In this document: positions 23,372-36,033 of the stretch, piece by piece
How the letters are laid out: the number at the start of each line of letters is the position of its first letter
Position numbering within the stretch: the stretch's first letter is position 1
NCBI RefSeq assembly: GCF_963678635.1
Contig: NC_087067.1
Span: 37,146,686-37,210,685 of the forward strand
DNA length: 64,000 bases
Source of the DNA: Symsagittifera roscoffensis
Lineage: Eukaryota > Xenacoelomorpha > Acoela > Convolutidae
Direction of reading: 5' to 3'
Translations under genes and position numbers: made by a program
The notes under the pieces: model-generated
Seen by the model: the letters and a program-made list of their open reading frames with translations, nothing else
Database searches by the model: none
Told to the model about the DNA's origin: nothing

Positions 23372-24229
23372 TCAAAGACTGTGAGATTCACGGAAGACTG
23401 TGAGGTCAACTGCCCGGCGATACTGCATCTAAGACCTCGAAAGAAGAAACTTTGTCCCGGGAGTCCGATAATGAAAGACAATGAGAAGCATGCAGAGAAA
23501 AACTGATAAAATCCCATGGACCAAGTTTTTTTCCTGTGAATCTAGATAAATGACTCATTCGGACGCAAAAGATTCTGAACTGGACCCTTGAAGACTCAAG
23601 AACCGAGATTGTGTCAGAAAGAACCGGGAACTGAAGAACTCAAGAACAACTCCAGCAACTCAAGAACAACCTGAGACAACTTGGAGTTGGCAAATCGCAC
23701 TTCATATGATAAAACGAGGGCAAATGACTTATCGAAATTATATCAAGATCCTGAAGGTGATCATTCAATAAACTCGAAAGAAACAATTTTGGACAACGCC
23801 GTTGATGACCCAGAATTGATGACAGAGTCAAAACGCTCAATGAACCCGCTGATTCAGAAACATCAATGAGGGTTGATCTTGAACCATTCGAACTAGAGAC
23901 TAGCCCAATAGTCAAGATTTACTGAGATAAAACGAATGAAAGATAAAACACACCAACCTAATGAGTCAAGAATATCTCAGGTACATGAAGACGTACTGAA
24001 CGGCAAGATACAGACCCTCGGAAATCTAGGGGGGCAACGGACTGATCGCTGTTTTAAAAGGGAATTACATTCTCATACAGAGGAGATAATTATACAACCC
24101 TGAGACTGTTTTAGGGCAAGAAGATGGACGATCGTATTTAGAACAGGTTTGGACCGTTGCTTGTAAAAGGAGAGAGGGAGACAAATTTCGCTACAAATAC
24201 AATGCAACTACATCATACAGAATTACTGC
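23372..24229 (+). other. Unassigned spacer within the second pol remnant
   Basis: Only short frames, no recognised motif. By position it should correspond to the RNase H end and the integrase N-terminal zinc finger, but I cannot find an H-H-C-C pattern. Confidence 0.35.
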
Positions 24230-25310
24230 TTAGGTCACACGACTAAATGGGACCCAAAAACCCATAGAGTGGACCAAAAAATTTGTAAAACGCTTGTAAT
24301 GGCCCGGAATGAAAATGTGAAAAGCCTGTTTATCGTGTTAACAAGTAAAGTTCCAGATCCTGAGAAACCCATTACAGAATTAAATGAAGTGCAAATGAAC
24401 AACCAGAAGATTTGCATGAAAGATAGTCGTTACAACCATGTCTTGGTGATGATCATTCATTTTGCAGGTTCTGCAAAACTCTTCCTCGCATAAAAAACTC
24501 AGCTGAAATAATTTTGTGATCACCTGATCAACAACTGTATTGCCAGACGCGGATGTCCAATGAGGTTACAGTCAGACAATGGTGCAGCTTTTTTTGGCGA
24601 GCTTACTAAAGAGCTGATGAAGCTTTTCCGAGTAATAAAGTTTCGCTCGGCAAGCTACAATCCGAAGGTTAATCGCTTGGTTGGACACTAGTCTCCAATG
24701 TTAAGGTATTTTGTTCTCATTACCTGACGAAATGGGACGGATTTATACAACAAATTATGTGGTCTTATAACAAAACGCAACATTCTACAAGAGTTATCAG
24801 TCCAAACAAGATGCTGACAGAACTTGAAAATTTTTTACCATTTTTGCTCTTCCATCTTGAGTATAAAAGCGAGGAAACGTCACCACAAGCCTGCATGAGA
24901 GATGTACTAAAAAGACAGCAGGAGCTCAATGACTTGTGCATACGAAAATCACATCAGACATGGCATGCAAGAAAATCGATAAAGACGCCTGGATGCTAAA
25001 TTTTACTCTGTGTAAGACTATGTATTCGTGTTTCAAAATCTAATTTCACCATGCGGTACAAGGAAATTCCTAAAGGAGCGAAGAATTTCTTTTATGATAA
25101 AAGAGGTAAGCCAGAATGAACGTTTATATAGGCTCAGCATTTGCCGAACCACACACTTCGAGAAAATCAGACTTCATAACCCATCGTCAGAAGATTGGCG
25201 CAATCCAAAAAAAAACATTCAAAAGACTACTTATTTAGTGAAAGACCCTGCCTGTGATATCAACGCGAAATTCACTAGGGAAAGACTGCATGAAGGGGAT
25301 TCTTGAAGAA
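24230..25310 (+). pseudogene. Ty3/Gypsy integrase remnant
   Basis: At about 24427-24493 a frame reads R-Y-N-H-V-L-V-M-I-I-H-F-A, the position of the first catalytic strand, with the expected D replaced by H. At about 24545-24690 there is R-R-G-C-P-M-R-L-Q-S-D-N-G-A-A-F-F-G, then Y-N-P-K-V-N-R-L-V-G-H, matching the family pattern QSDNG.NF...YHPQTNGLVER. 24757-24999 reads M-W-S-Y-N-K-T-Q-H-S-T followed by S-P-N-K-M-L, the conserved AYN...HSSTG.SPFEL region. 25028-25306 may contain the C-terminal domain. In-frame stops and several frameshifts make it inactive. It is a different lineage from the integrase at 2910-3720. Confidence 0.7.
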
Positions 25311-28300
25311 AGGGCCAAGATGCTATCGAACCTAGAACTGATTGAGGTGATCCAGCTGAAAGTGAAAATGATACCGTACTCAGAAAAAAAATGGCGCTAT
25401 CCTGAAAAAAGCCAGTTCTACCCTCTAGGATGCAGACGCGACAGAGCAGTAGAAATGAGAGGAAGCAGCAGAAATAATCTGCCAGGGAAAATTCTTTATG
25501 GGAGAACAGAATAGACCTGACGAAAAAGACAGAAGAACAGTAGGTCAGGAAGAAATGTTAACGTCACGTGAAGTGAATTTTGTGGCTGATCAAGGGACAG
25601 AAAGGCAAATGGAAATGATGTTGGACCCCCCAAGATACCACGGTGACGATTCAATTTGTAGATGGTGAACGCATGAAGAACTTCAAAAAAAAACCAGAGA
25701 GAGACTGGACTGTCTTAAGACTGGACTGTCCGCGTTTCGATCACTCCCGAAAACTTTGATTTGAATGAAGCTTTTTTTAAATTTCTGGAACAAAGTTTTT
25801 TAAACCGAATGTTTTAGTTATCCTTACTGAATGTGAATGAAATAAGAAAACCATTTGATTTTTACCCTTAAACTGGAGGAAATTTAGATCCTGGTTGATC
25901 GATGTCAAATCTGCAAAAACAATCATAAAAGGAAAACATCATACCTAAAAGATTTAGCAATTATGATGTAAAGGGCCTATTGGATACAACAAAATGGGAC
26001 CAGTGAAAAATGCAACCTATCGCCACCTACTTGAGAGAGACTTTGCTCTCAATGAAATTGAATTGGCATTGTTGATAGTGGCCTAAGCGAACATCCTGGG
26101 TAATGATAACCGTGTGGACGCCCCGAGGAAGTTTTGGTTCTGTCCGCTTACCGTGAACTACGTGTACTAGACTACTTGACCTTGCGTGTGATGAGGTGGG
26201 TAAACAAGTAAACATCGGGCGTCAGTTTTGCGAATGACTCGGGCAAGAACAATAAGAACTACTAGCTAAGGGAGAGGCTTCTTCCTACCAGACGACGAAC
26301 TGGTAAGAGGAGGTTGCACTTGGAATGAACAGCAAAGCTGATTCTTCTAGTTTCCGAAAGAAAGTAGGTGAAAACCAATGAGGCGAGAGTACAAGAGGTG
26401 TACATGCATACTGACGAGACTATGGACGATATACGATGCCATGGTGAAAAGAGACGGGTTAGAGAGAGTCAGATAAGAGCTCTGTAAGACGCGAGAAGAA
26501 AGAGAATGTGGTGAAGAATATTTGACAAAACTCAAAAGAAAAATGACGCGGAATTAGAAAATTTGAAGAGGAAAACAAAGAATGTGCTGATCATCTGCAA
26601 CAAACGGAATCTGCAACAAACGGAAAGACGTCACTAGAAGAAAAAAAACCAATCAGTGGAACTTTTGACATCAAGAGAAATCAGTTAAGCCACTGAAATA
26701 GAAGCGACGTAAAGATCTAGGAAACTGACAACCCTGAAACCGAGCGTTACATTGGGAAAACCAAAGGGCGAATAAAACTTGAGAAAACTAGTAGAAACTG
26801 CTGGCCGAGTAATGTGAAAAAAAAAAGTTTGGGTGACCGCACTCTAAGGAACAGTCGATTAATTTGGCAGAGTGGAACTCTCGAGAACGACTAAGAAGGG
26901 AATAGAGCCAAGGACAGCGAAAACTTCGGAGTCGATAATGAGGTCGAATCGTGATGTGAGAAAGATGCCATGGAAAAATGTAAGGCGAGTGCTGTATAAT
27001 CCAAAGGACAACACGATCAGAAACAACTTTTCCAGGGTCATGGTCACTGACACACGGGCACTCTTCAATGTTTCGATAGGAAGTTCCGCAGATATTATGC
27101 AACTGATACCTATGGGAAGTTCACTTGTGATGCTATGTAATAGTCTAGTAAGGGTGCTAAGTAATCGAAAAACTCGTGGATGTGAAGTTAATTGTCTTTT
27201 GAGGGAGCTTTGGTTGCCCAAGTGTACAAAATGGCGGACCTCAAGAGTCGGGAAAACTATTCAGTGTAAGGATCTTCACATGAACCAAACATGGGCCAGG
27301 AAGCTCAAAAACGGAAGGAAGACACTGAGAGGCAATGCTAGTCTATCTGTTGTAAGAAATCAGACAACAGATCCAATGCTTGGTAATGACCATCTGCAAC
27401 ATAACGCTGAGCACAAAAATGCACACTACGTCTAGTAGGAGAATGAGGGAACAGAGGTGGATTGGAACATGATAGTTCGAATTTCAGCACAGTGGAAAGC
27501 TGGCAGTTTGACTTTAAGGGCTTTACAAATTGAGTTGCGATTCATGGACCAGTCCTGGTTGAATGTGGCAGCCAATTACACACTTGAGGGGGAATGGCTA
27601 GGACAAACCGCATCTTCCAAGAACGATTGGTGTGACTGGAAATGAAATTATTTGGTACAGGGGTAATAGTAACCGAAGCAGCTTTAAACACGCGAATTAT
27701 TTCTAACTTTGTGACACCTAGTCTTGAAAATCTTGGGATCAGTATAAAGCACTTGAGATCAGCGCTTGAGATCAGCCCACACAGTGTCATAATCGGCAGG
27801 GAATGCACTTGATCCAGAAACGGAAATGCCGTGATAGAAATTCTGGGTAGAAAAGCACTACAACTCCGAAGACGGCTGGGTCCAGTAAACCAAATTGATG
27901 ATCTATGACATTCCAGAGCCCAGTGACATCTAGAGCAGAAAAACGTTAAGATCATGGCTTACTGATATAGATGAGACCATTTATTGCCCTGTCATTTACA
28001 TGAGCAGCATGTAGCAAAACTGATTACAATCAGTTTCATTCAAGTCACTCTACACACTGTACGACTGGTGGACTGTCAGATTATCAGTCGTTGACTTCTA
28101 TGCAGTCGAAGGAGTAGACAGGTTTAAAGCAGCTGAAACCATTGTCAGCTCAACAACTGCCTTGGTTTTGTTCGATCCTGAGTGACTTCCCTCAAACAAG
28201 ACTATGGTGCTGACCAACACGCGACCCCTACAGAATGAAAGGTGGAATCATCAAGAAAGAAGGAGAAATCAGACGCCGGGACAACTCCTCAAAAGGCAAG

Positions 28301-30800
28301 CCCCGTTTGAACAACGTTTAGGACTTTTCGAGCAGATGAACTCCGCAAAAAAACACGTCAGGATGAAAATGTGGGGGCTAAAAAGACCCAAGTTTCAAAG
28401 CAGATGATTCAATGTTTAGGGCATCAGACGAAGCCGAGTTAAAGAAATGCAAAATATTTTTCATATCAAGCTCGGACTATTTGAAAACCTCAAAGCAACT
28501 GTTTTGACCGGTCAAAATCATGTTGACAGCAGCTGATTTAGATTGAGTGCAATATCTGTCGACAGCCATAAGCCTGCAAATGTAACTAGAAACTAACCAC
28601 ATCACAATCGTCCTCGCAAGCGTTAACGACCATTTACTTAGCAGAGCAGAGGTCTCTTGAGCGACTCATAGAGCCATCTGTTGTCGAGGACGCCGTTGTA
28701 TCAGCCATGAAAAAACATTAAAGAGTCTCTGAGAGAAAACTTGGGCGTGCTGAGAGAGGGGAGTTTTCTAAAAGATAAGACTAGAGCAGTATTCATTAGT
28801 CAAATTCGCCTATGCCATGCTAGCGTTTTTTGCGGAAACTATTTAGGACTAAACGATTCCTGCCTCCAATCAAAACTTAGATCGGAAAAATTTTCAAACC
28901 CCTTAGAGCACAGTTGCCGACTATGTAGTCCAATATATGGATTGGGATAAGAGGATTGAAAGCACAGCTGTTGGACATGTCGAAAGATCTCTGGCTTTGT
29001 CAGAATTTGACCCGGGGGAAGCAGGGACGAAGCTACGTAGCGCCAAAAAGCACAGGGGATAGATACTTTTGTTAGAGGTCCGTCGATGATAGCCATGATT
29101 CCTTCCAACTTTCTCAAAATATGTGGAGAATACAGTTTTACCGGGACAGATAGCATGTTAGAACGACTAACAGCAGGATCGACCAATTCCATCCTAGCAA
29201 AAATTTACTTAGGTTTTTCATGTTACCTTATAGCATGGAAGTCATCGAGGCACAAAGGGATTGTAAATTTTAGGAATCCTGGCATTGTTCCTCCCGTTTG
29301 GAAAAGAGACCTTCCCGAACAAACCTGCTGTCTTTCGAACGGAGAGAGCGCATAATCTCAGTCTCGACGGCCTTTTTCACCTTGGGAGCCATTACATATG
29401 TCGAACTAGGTGAGTTATTTACTCTAAAAAAATACCCTGATTACAAGCGTCAAAATTCCAGTTTGATATGCAAAACGCATCGGCATCAAAAAAAAACATC
29501 GGAGGCACAAGCTGTTTCACCACCAAATGCAAAAGGGCCATTCTGGAACTGGAGAATATGGTAGCATCAGGGCAGATCAGGGTGTGAAACTGATGACGTC
29601 AATAACTGATTTGTGCCGGGCCATGAGTATTGCGCCTTTGGTATTGACAAATCGAGTCAGTGTGTTTCAGACTATAACCTCATCTCAACGATTGTTGGAC
29701 CAAAACTCAATTGGTGCGTTCAGAATGTCCTTGAGGAGCCCATGAACAAAAACCTACTGTTTTAGCAGATAGACGAAACAGAACTGATGGCGATTGACTT
29801 TAACTACCATTTCTGGGACACAATCCGCGATGTAGGTAGAGGACAAAGCCTGAACGTAAAGGGGTAAAGCCTGAACGTTTATGACCAAGTATTAAGCCTG
29901 AATTTCTGGGTGCCCAGAATAGTAAGCATAAGGGACATTAGCCGACAAGTCAAGCTAGGACTAATGAAGCTATGTGACTTAACGTTCATTAGCAGAATCT
30001 GACGCTTTTGTAGAATTTGGATTGGCTTTTTCACAAACGAACTTCTGAGAACGAGGCTGATTTTATTATGGTAAATGCTAAAATAAACAATAAGCCAATT
30101 TTTTAAAATTGACAGAGTATTGCGAGCAACACAGGACATCGAAAAAATCTAATGCCGACTGCGATTTGCGTGATGTGAACATCATCCACATTTTGAGGAC
30201 ATTGGCGTCCAGAAGCTACCGAGATAGAAGTGTCGAATTGCCTCGTGACAGGAAAACTGGGTGGAACCTGGCAGCTGTCTGGCGAAACCCTGCGGCTTAA
30301 AAGGTCATCTGTGTGGACATCTAGGTTGTGTAATGACAAAGACAAAAAAACACAAACGACTGATCATACAGTTTGGAAACTTCACAATGCGAACCAAGGC
30401 AGAAACGGAGCTAGCAGCAGAATTTCAAGGAGAAACAGAAGTGAACCTAGTGACAGCACTAAGATTCTACAGGATTTTTAGCCCTGTAATGTCACTTTTG
30501 AATCTAGAGCAAAGACATGAGACGGTTACTGCCATCGGTGTGCAAGCCTTTCAGAGCGTGTTGTAAGTCAAGCAGGACTATATTGGAAGATGGAGAGAAG
30601 CTATCGATCGAGGTCGCAATGAAACGTCGGCAAATTTAATCATACTACAGGCCAGCGGGCGTACGATAGCTGGTGGGTTCGAGCATGGCTTCCCTGTTTA
30701 AGACTCGCTATCTAGTGCATTTAGTGGCTGTTGATGCGAGAAGCCAGCGCTTTTTGATAGACCAACCCTTCTCTATACTAAAGTGTGTGAGACCTGCTAG
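25311..30800. other. Unassigned region with mid-length frames
   Basis: GC content is visibly higher than in the flanks and many frames of 60-190 codons occur on the plus strand (the longest, 26872-27435, starts on GTG), but none gives a domain I can name. A G-S-S-A-D-I-M stretch at about 27085 recalls retropepsin, but the catalytic D-T/S-G is absent. Composition and orientation suggest more decayed retroelement sequence continuing from the pol remnant. Small direct repeats occur, for example atctgcaacaaacgga twice at about 26596-26625. Confidence 0.3.
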
Positions 30801-30808
30801 GTGTCAGA

Positions 30809-30838
30809 AAGATCTTACGAGTTGTTCTGTAAGATCTT
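30809..30838. repeat. Perfect 10-bp inverted repeat (hairpin)
   Basis: aagatcttac (30809-30818) and gtaagatctt (30829-30838) are exact reverse complements around a 10-base loop. Function unknown; it may be chance. Confidence 0.6.
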
Positions 30839-30891
30839 CGCCTCAGTTCCAGGAAGGGTTGAATGTGAGCTGGAATCGTCGGTATTTATAA

Positions 30892-31554
30892 AAAAACCCA
30901 CTAAGAAAACACGGTAGCACAAACAGTAAACATAAAAATTGGAGCTACTTAAAAATCTCTCCTCGGCCCCTCAAGAAAGAAAAAGAGATTGTTAAAAAGA
31001 ATAAATCAACGAGTTTTCACTAATCAGAATGCAACAAATATCGAATTTGAATTTAAATAGAACGCTGGTACAATGTTCTGTTTTTATTTGAAGCGTTGGA
31101 ATATTTTTTGTAGATACCGTAGGCGGATGCCATAAGTTATTAAGTACATCCTATAGTTTTATTCAGCGCTGTTTAAAAATTGCAAGCTACAAAATATTGA
31201 ATAAAAAAGTAACTGAAGGCGGAGCGAGCTTTCTCCTAAACCAAAAGTCATATACACAGACGAACACACGTATATGTATACTGAGGCTCATTATCAAAGA
31301 TGAAGTTTTTTCAGACTCAGAAGTCGCTGGATACCATTCGGACAAAAATAGACTGCTTAACAATAAGCCAAAGTATTGGAAGTGAGAGTAAACGTGAACT
31401 TTTTTTGTCGTTTTAAAATAGGAGAATTAATGAACACGAAAAACAACATCTTTCTTTAATATAGTCTGGAATGATTAATTTTCAATAGGAACCGCGGCTT
31501 GTTTGTCACGAAGAGGTAAAATATTGTTTTTCAACCAATAATAATTTGACTTAC
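30892..31554. other. Noncoding AT-rich DNA
   Basis: No gene, repeat or RNA recognised. The abrupt return to AT-rich DNA near 30900 marks the right edge of the GC-richer retroelement-like block. Confidence 0.4.
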
Positions 31555-31706
31555 CTCTCTGAAATTATTTCGGAAACGACATTCTTCGCGAGTTTTTCTA
31601 CTGCAAGTACAAGGCTCTTTTGAAAAGATTTCATATCTATTCCATTGGCCCTCTAATGATATCCAGCGTTCATCGCAGTCCTCGCATGCAGTTCCAGACA
31701 TCTGGC
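31555..31706 (-). CDS. Candidate internal exon, cysteine-rich
   Basis: On the minus strand a ...cttctag acceptor precedes a 152-base open segment that ends at a consensus donor (gag|gtaagt). It encodes 50 full codons after two leading bases. There are five cysteines (CxxC near the start, CxC and a lone C later), a W-I-S-L-E-G-Q-W core and a basic end (C-R-F-R-N-N-F-R-E). Splice sites, codon content and GC above background together argue for a real exon of a host gene. The cysteine spacing suggests a secreted or receptor-type module, but I do not recognise the family. It may belong with the minus-strand exons at 35329-36162. Confidence 0.5.
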
Positions 31707-34246
31707 CTAGAAGAGTACCAAAGAAGTTGAATTTTGATTTATGAAAAATACCTTTCTCAAGCTTTTCTGGTTGCTACAAAGTAAAATCAAGCAAATGCAG
31801 AAAGTTTCAATTCAAATCTTCTAAATGCACTTAATTAAGTAGAAAAATATACTCATATTTTTCAGAAGTGCTTCATACCCCTGTTAGTACAGAAAATGCA
31901 TACATTTGAAAAACTTGATTTTTTTGCACAGAATTATCTTTCGTTCAAAATGAGATGAAAAGATTATTAAGTAAAATAACATGACATGTCAGCTACAAAC
32001 TATAGAGCTAATCATGACGCATCTTTTTGACCAAAACAAATCCGACTAAGAAGCATTTTTTTGATGCAACGGATAACGAAGCCACCACGACAAGTCTATG
32101 AAAAAAAATCAGTGTCTCAAAATTAATCACTCTATTCATACCTACCCGTACAGAACTTATGAACAAAACTCAAGCCCTGATCACCAAAATATTTTTCTTT
32201 TTTCACATCTATATCAGATATTCAGCATGTCTATAATCTGCCTGACCATATCTGATACAGACATGCAGCAGATGTGATAAATACAAAAAAAATCACGCTT
32301 GCTCATACTTGGTTGTTCAACATTTTAAGGGTGATGACAAATCTTTTTTACGAACGAGCGGACAAATTTGCTGAAAAAACTTGACGGCTACGTCAAAAAT
32401 TAAATTGAAACAAAAACCGATTGCAGTTAATTTTTTGACAAAATTTTGAAATAAAGGAAATGCAAAATATCACCAATGATGAAAAAAAACTTTTCCAAAA
32501 TGTACGAGGCCAAATTGTGTTTTTGTAAATTATAATCGGATTCTGCAACAAGGACCCGCTCTTCTTTCCTCTTTTGTTCTTTCGGTTTCTTTGATATTTG
32601 CGACAAAATTTTAAAGAATTATCTCTGGATTTCAGCGACCTACACTCACCAAATTTTGAACCTATCTAGTTCACAGTTTGGTCTTGTGATGAATTTTTTG
32701 AAGAATTGTCTAAAACAACAGCAGCAAATAGAGGTGTTTTTGCTTTCTCAATGTGTTCTGTACAAAGCCATTTTCTCTCCTATGTAAGACTGCTCAGCCA
32801 GATTGAAGTAGTTGCATTATGCAAAATCTACTTCCGAATAAAGACCACCACTTCTTTTGTAGATTTTCTGCGTTGATTTGCAGTCAACATAAACGTATAG
32901 ATAGAAAATATAGGGTACGAAAAAAAAAACTTCAATCAAAGATGGTCGAGAATTTTTCAAAACTCAAACATTTCGAGGTTATTTTAATTTGAATGAGTAA
33001 TTTTTTTGGAATTCGTTGACCATGAGGACATCAGTTACATCTGTTTTGTGGAATACAAAGTAAAATTTTCAGTCGGGTATCACTCGTTAAATTTGGTTGA
33101 ACTTTTTTTGTTTGTCACATTATCCAAAAACTTCCACTTCTAGTTGACAGCCACGTTTTTTATGTTGATTTTTAGCGGTCATTTGCAGTCAAAATAAGCT
33201 CAGAGAGAGGGAAAAAAAGATACAAAAAAAATTCAATCATTGATTGTCAAAAAACTTGCATAACATTTACGAGGTATTGTCAGTTTGTACGGATAACGTT
33301 TTTTGCCAGTCTCTGATATTGATGACATCAGTTACGTCTGTTTTTTTGGACTATAAGCTAAAGCTTCTAGTACGGTCCCACTTGTCTTATTTGCTCGAAC
33401 TTCTTAATGCATGCATATTTTTCCCCAGGAGAGAAAGATTGCTAGCCCAGTATTACAAAACTCTACATTTGTCCGTATTTTTGTTGCAGATCCAGTTTGA
33501 TATCAATTATAGCTATTTGGTTCTCTTGGGTTTCCCGAAAACGAGGTTAAGTCACACATGATCCCGTCGACTTTTAGACGAGACATAATAATTCCATCAG
33601 GAAAAAGTCGTTTCTACCGTAACACCCACGCTATATTAAGTACACACTTGGAAAAATTGTTTTCCGGTGACTTTTTTTCCCGAGATAACCATTTGGACAA
33701 AACTGAAAACAATTTGTCTTCCTCAGTTTCATACAGAAGCAGCAACCGCTGCTGAATATATTGCCTGCATATAAATTGCAATATGAGTGCATTCCAGTGA
33801 ATAATGAAGCCAGCTGACGGTTTTGGGACTTGAAACTCATAGCAGAGAAGATGTAGAGAGGACCAAAAACTCAACATTGCTCAGCCAAAGGCTTCAAAGA
33901 GGAAACATTAGTTCTTTCGACACTTTCAACATTGCAAATTTTTGTTATGTTTTTGCAATTTTTGCAATTGCATTGCAAATTTTTGCAATTTTTCAGCCGA
34001 CAAAATTGTTGCTTCATCATTGGACTCTAGCAAAAGTCTAATAGCAAAAACGAGACACAAATCATGATCGAACAAGTTTCTTGATAAAAACTCTCACATT
34101 AAAGCTACATCAATATAACTCAAGAAATAACTGGCTAAAAACGAAACAAATGATTCAGATCACGAATTTTTCGGAAGCTTGATGTCAATTCTGACGCTGC
34201 ACATAAATTTTTAAAGCAGCAGCTGAATTTTCAGTACTGATTTTAG
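31707..34246. other. Noncoding DNA with a diverged ~300-bp tandem duplication (about 32810-33410)
   Basis: The segments around 32878 (ttgcagtcaacataaac) and 33184 (ttgcagtcaaaataagc), and around 33025 (gaggacatcagttacatctg) and 33323 (gatgacatcagttacgtctg), are paired at about 300 bp. At 33930-33990 there is an array of ttttgcaa-like words. A plus-strand frame at 33823-33920 (E-D-V-E-R-T-K-N-S-T-L-L) looks somewhat coding and may be another exon of the plus-strand gene ending at 34505, but its splice sites are poor. Confidence 0.45.
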
Positions 34247-34332
34247 GTAAAATGGGAAATTTGGAACTGGAGCATTTTTTTTATAACAACCCAGCAGAAT
34301 ACAATGCAAATAGTCAAGGCCAGCTTCCATCG
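34247..34332 (+). CDS. Candidate penultimate exon of a plus-strand gene
   Basis: An acceptor (ctgattttag) precedes 34247 and a consensus donor (tcg|gtaagc) follows 34332. The frame read from ATG at 34252 runs 27 codons, M-G-N-L-E-L-E-H-F-F-Y-N-N-P-A-E-Y, and then N-A-N-S-Q-G-Q-L-P-S. The exon may also be internal, since the frame is open to the acceptor (V-K before M). The polar, tyrosine-containing sequence looks like a cytoplasmic tail. It joins in frame to 34452-34505. Confidence 0.45.
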
Positions 34333-34451
34333 GTAAGCCGGAAACAATTTTTTTAAAGAGCTTCTTCCTTTAACGCTGACAACATTGAATAACTGCTTTC
34401 AATCTATCAAATTTTCAGCAAAATCAACTTACTTTTCATTTAATTCAGTAG

Positions 34452-34505
34452 TACGACGCTCAAAATCCTGAGCGTAGGGATAGTAGCCATGAGACCTACC
34501 TATAG
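34452..34505 (+). CDS. Candidate last exon encoding a PDZ-ligand C-terminus
   Basis: After ttaattcagtag, the frame Y-D-A-Q-N-P-E-R-R-D-S-S-H-E-T-Y-L ends at TAG (34503-34505), in phase with the previous exon. The last four residues E-T-Y-L fit a class I PDZ ligand ([S/T]-x-hydrophobic). The acceptor is a CAGTAG tandem: use of the upstream AG (exon from 34449) would place TAG in frame at once and delete this tail. A canonical AATAAA lies at 34710-34715. The family is unknown; a membrane protein is the likeliest owner of such a tail. Confidence 0.42.
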   Translation, partial: YDAQNPERRDSSHETYL

Positions 34506-34709
34506 TTTTTCCTGCTGCAGTGCACAAGTTACAGCCATTATGACAGCTGATTTTGAACATATTAAAAACATTTGCTTTAGCAGGAATGTCAGCTACTATT
34601 GTAACATACCGGAGTTATATGCAAAACTTTTAAACTTTAGAGACCTGATGTATTTCGGCTGTCAAAAGATTTACAATCAAAAGCTAAGGAGGATTTTTTT
34701 GAACCAAAG

Positions 34710-34715
34710 AATAAA
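34710..34715 (+). terminator. Poly(A) signal AATAAA
   Basis: Canonical hexamer 205 bp after the stop at 34503-34505, in the right orientation to end the plus-strand gene. Confidence 0.4.
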
Positions 34716-34906
34716 GACCCCAATGAAACATTCTTACTGCTGAACCGTAATTTTGGAGGAAGTGGCCAAAATTAACGCTCAGCTGTTGAATCGGATACGC
34801 TGAACCCGTCTATTGATCAAAACAAATTTAACAATTATTGGCTGTTGGAACGGATCTTTTTCTAAGGACTTTTTATGAATAGCTCGACGTATTTTTGAAA
34901 TGGGTT

Positions 34907-35095
34907 TCAGGTTTCCAAGTTTCTACTAACAAGTTGCGCCACTTCATTTCCAAAAGACATGACACAGATATGACCTCCAGTGACCTGTGAATCGATGCGC
35001 GTGTTCAACTGAAAACTTTTCTTCATGTCTTCAGTGAAAGCGTAATTAGATGGTAAATTGTTATCTTCCACGATCGTGTCAAACGCAAATCGCAA
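34907..35095 (-). CDS. Candidate last exon of a minus-strand gene
   Basis: A 62-codon minus-strand frame ends at TGA (34909-34907) and has a balanced, coding-like composition (for example F-A-F-D-T-I-V-E-D-N-N and C-V-M-S-F-G-N-E-V-A). An in-frame TAA lies just upstream of ataaag|g (about 35106), so the exon would have to start there, in a phase that does not match the candidate exon at 35329-35451. An exon may be missing between them, or this may be chance. Confidence 0.3.
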   Translation of the reverse strand: MRFAFDTIVEDNNLPSNYAFTEDMKKSFQLNTRIDSQVTGGHICVMSFGNEVAQLVSRNLET

Positions 35096-35328
35096 GCACC
35101 TTTATCAGAGAGAATACTCCGAAGACAAAAAATTTCATAGCTAGCACTATGTAGCTAGCACTGTGTGTTTTCATAGCTAGCACTCGAGAGTTTTCACATT
35201 TTTTCTAATATGATTCTGGAACCATTGAGTTATTCTCAAGAAAAAAAAAGCTTATGCCAAATAGATTCAACATGTTTAAACGATGAAAGAGATATGATGG
35301 GCAAGAAACCGTCATGAGTCTGGTTTAC

Positions 35329-35451
35329 TGGCGATGACGTACTGTAGCGATTAAGCGGGGCAGAGATGTTTGTCCCCACTGTCATTGCAGTGCTCGAATT
35401 AGATTTGGGGGTCTTATAGAAATGCGGGTGATTGCTTTGAGAAAAAAGTAG
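35329..35451 (-). CDS. Candidate internal exon, Ser/Thr/Asn-rich
   Basis: An acceptor (actgaacag) and a donor (cca|gtaaac) bound 123 bases, exactly 41 codons in phase 0. The product contains S-N-H-P-H-F-Y-K-T-P-K and two N-glycosylation sequons (N-S-S, N-I-S), which fits an extracellular protein. The phase agrees with the end of the exon at 35773-35851. Family not recognised. Confidence 0.4.
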
Positions 35452-35772
35452 CTGTTCAGTCTCAAAAAATGCCAATTTTTGCTCGTTTTTGGAGTTCGTT
35501 TTTCTATTTTGGTTGTTCAGAAAACAAACATGTGCTCTCTGAAAAATCTGAAATCTCTGAAAAAACTTCCTTGCTAACTTCTTTAAGTATATCTAACAGC
35601 AGAGTTTCAAAATGAGAAAAAACAGTCTGTTGTTATTGATTAATATATCCTACTTTTTCATCATTGTATAAGTTCTCGATACCTTCCTGTAGTTTATTTT
35701 ATTTCGTCATTCACCATACAAGTCATGCATTTACACTCGTTGTCTTCGAAGAAAATTGTCGCTACAATTTAC

Positions 35773-35851
35773 CAGAATTTCGTCACATTGTTTCAGTCGT
35801 TTGATCGTTTCGCCCATCACAAAGTTTTCATCTGTGCTCGTGAAAATGTAC
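35773..35851 (-). CDS. Candidate internal exon
   Basis: Bounded by tttccag|g and ctg|gtaaat. It encodes one trailing base plus 26 codons: Y-I-F-T-S-T-D-E-N-F-V-M-G-E-T-I-K-R-L, then K-Q-C-D-E-I-L. The leading base completes a valine codon with the two bases left by the exon at 36034-36162. Composition is clearly coding-like compared with the flanks. Confidence 0.5.
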
Positions 35852-36033
35852 CTGGAAACTGAGGAACAATCTGACTTAATGAACTGTAGTGGTCCAAGTA
35901 ATAAGTTCAGTTGGACAGCAGAGCTTTTTTTATAACCGACAGATAAAACATCTTCTCCGGACTAGGAGTAGTAAAACCGACTGGATATTTTTAAAGTAAA
36001 AGTCCAGCTGCTATACTTTTGAGGCCACAGTAC

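Noticed and set aside
27085..27130. Retropepsin-like G-S-S-A-D-I-M
   Set aside because: The catalytic D-T/S-G is absent and no flap or second motif follows; too short to support.
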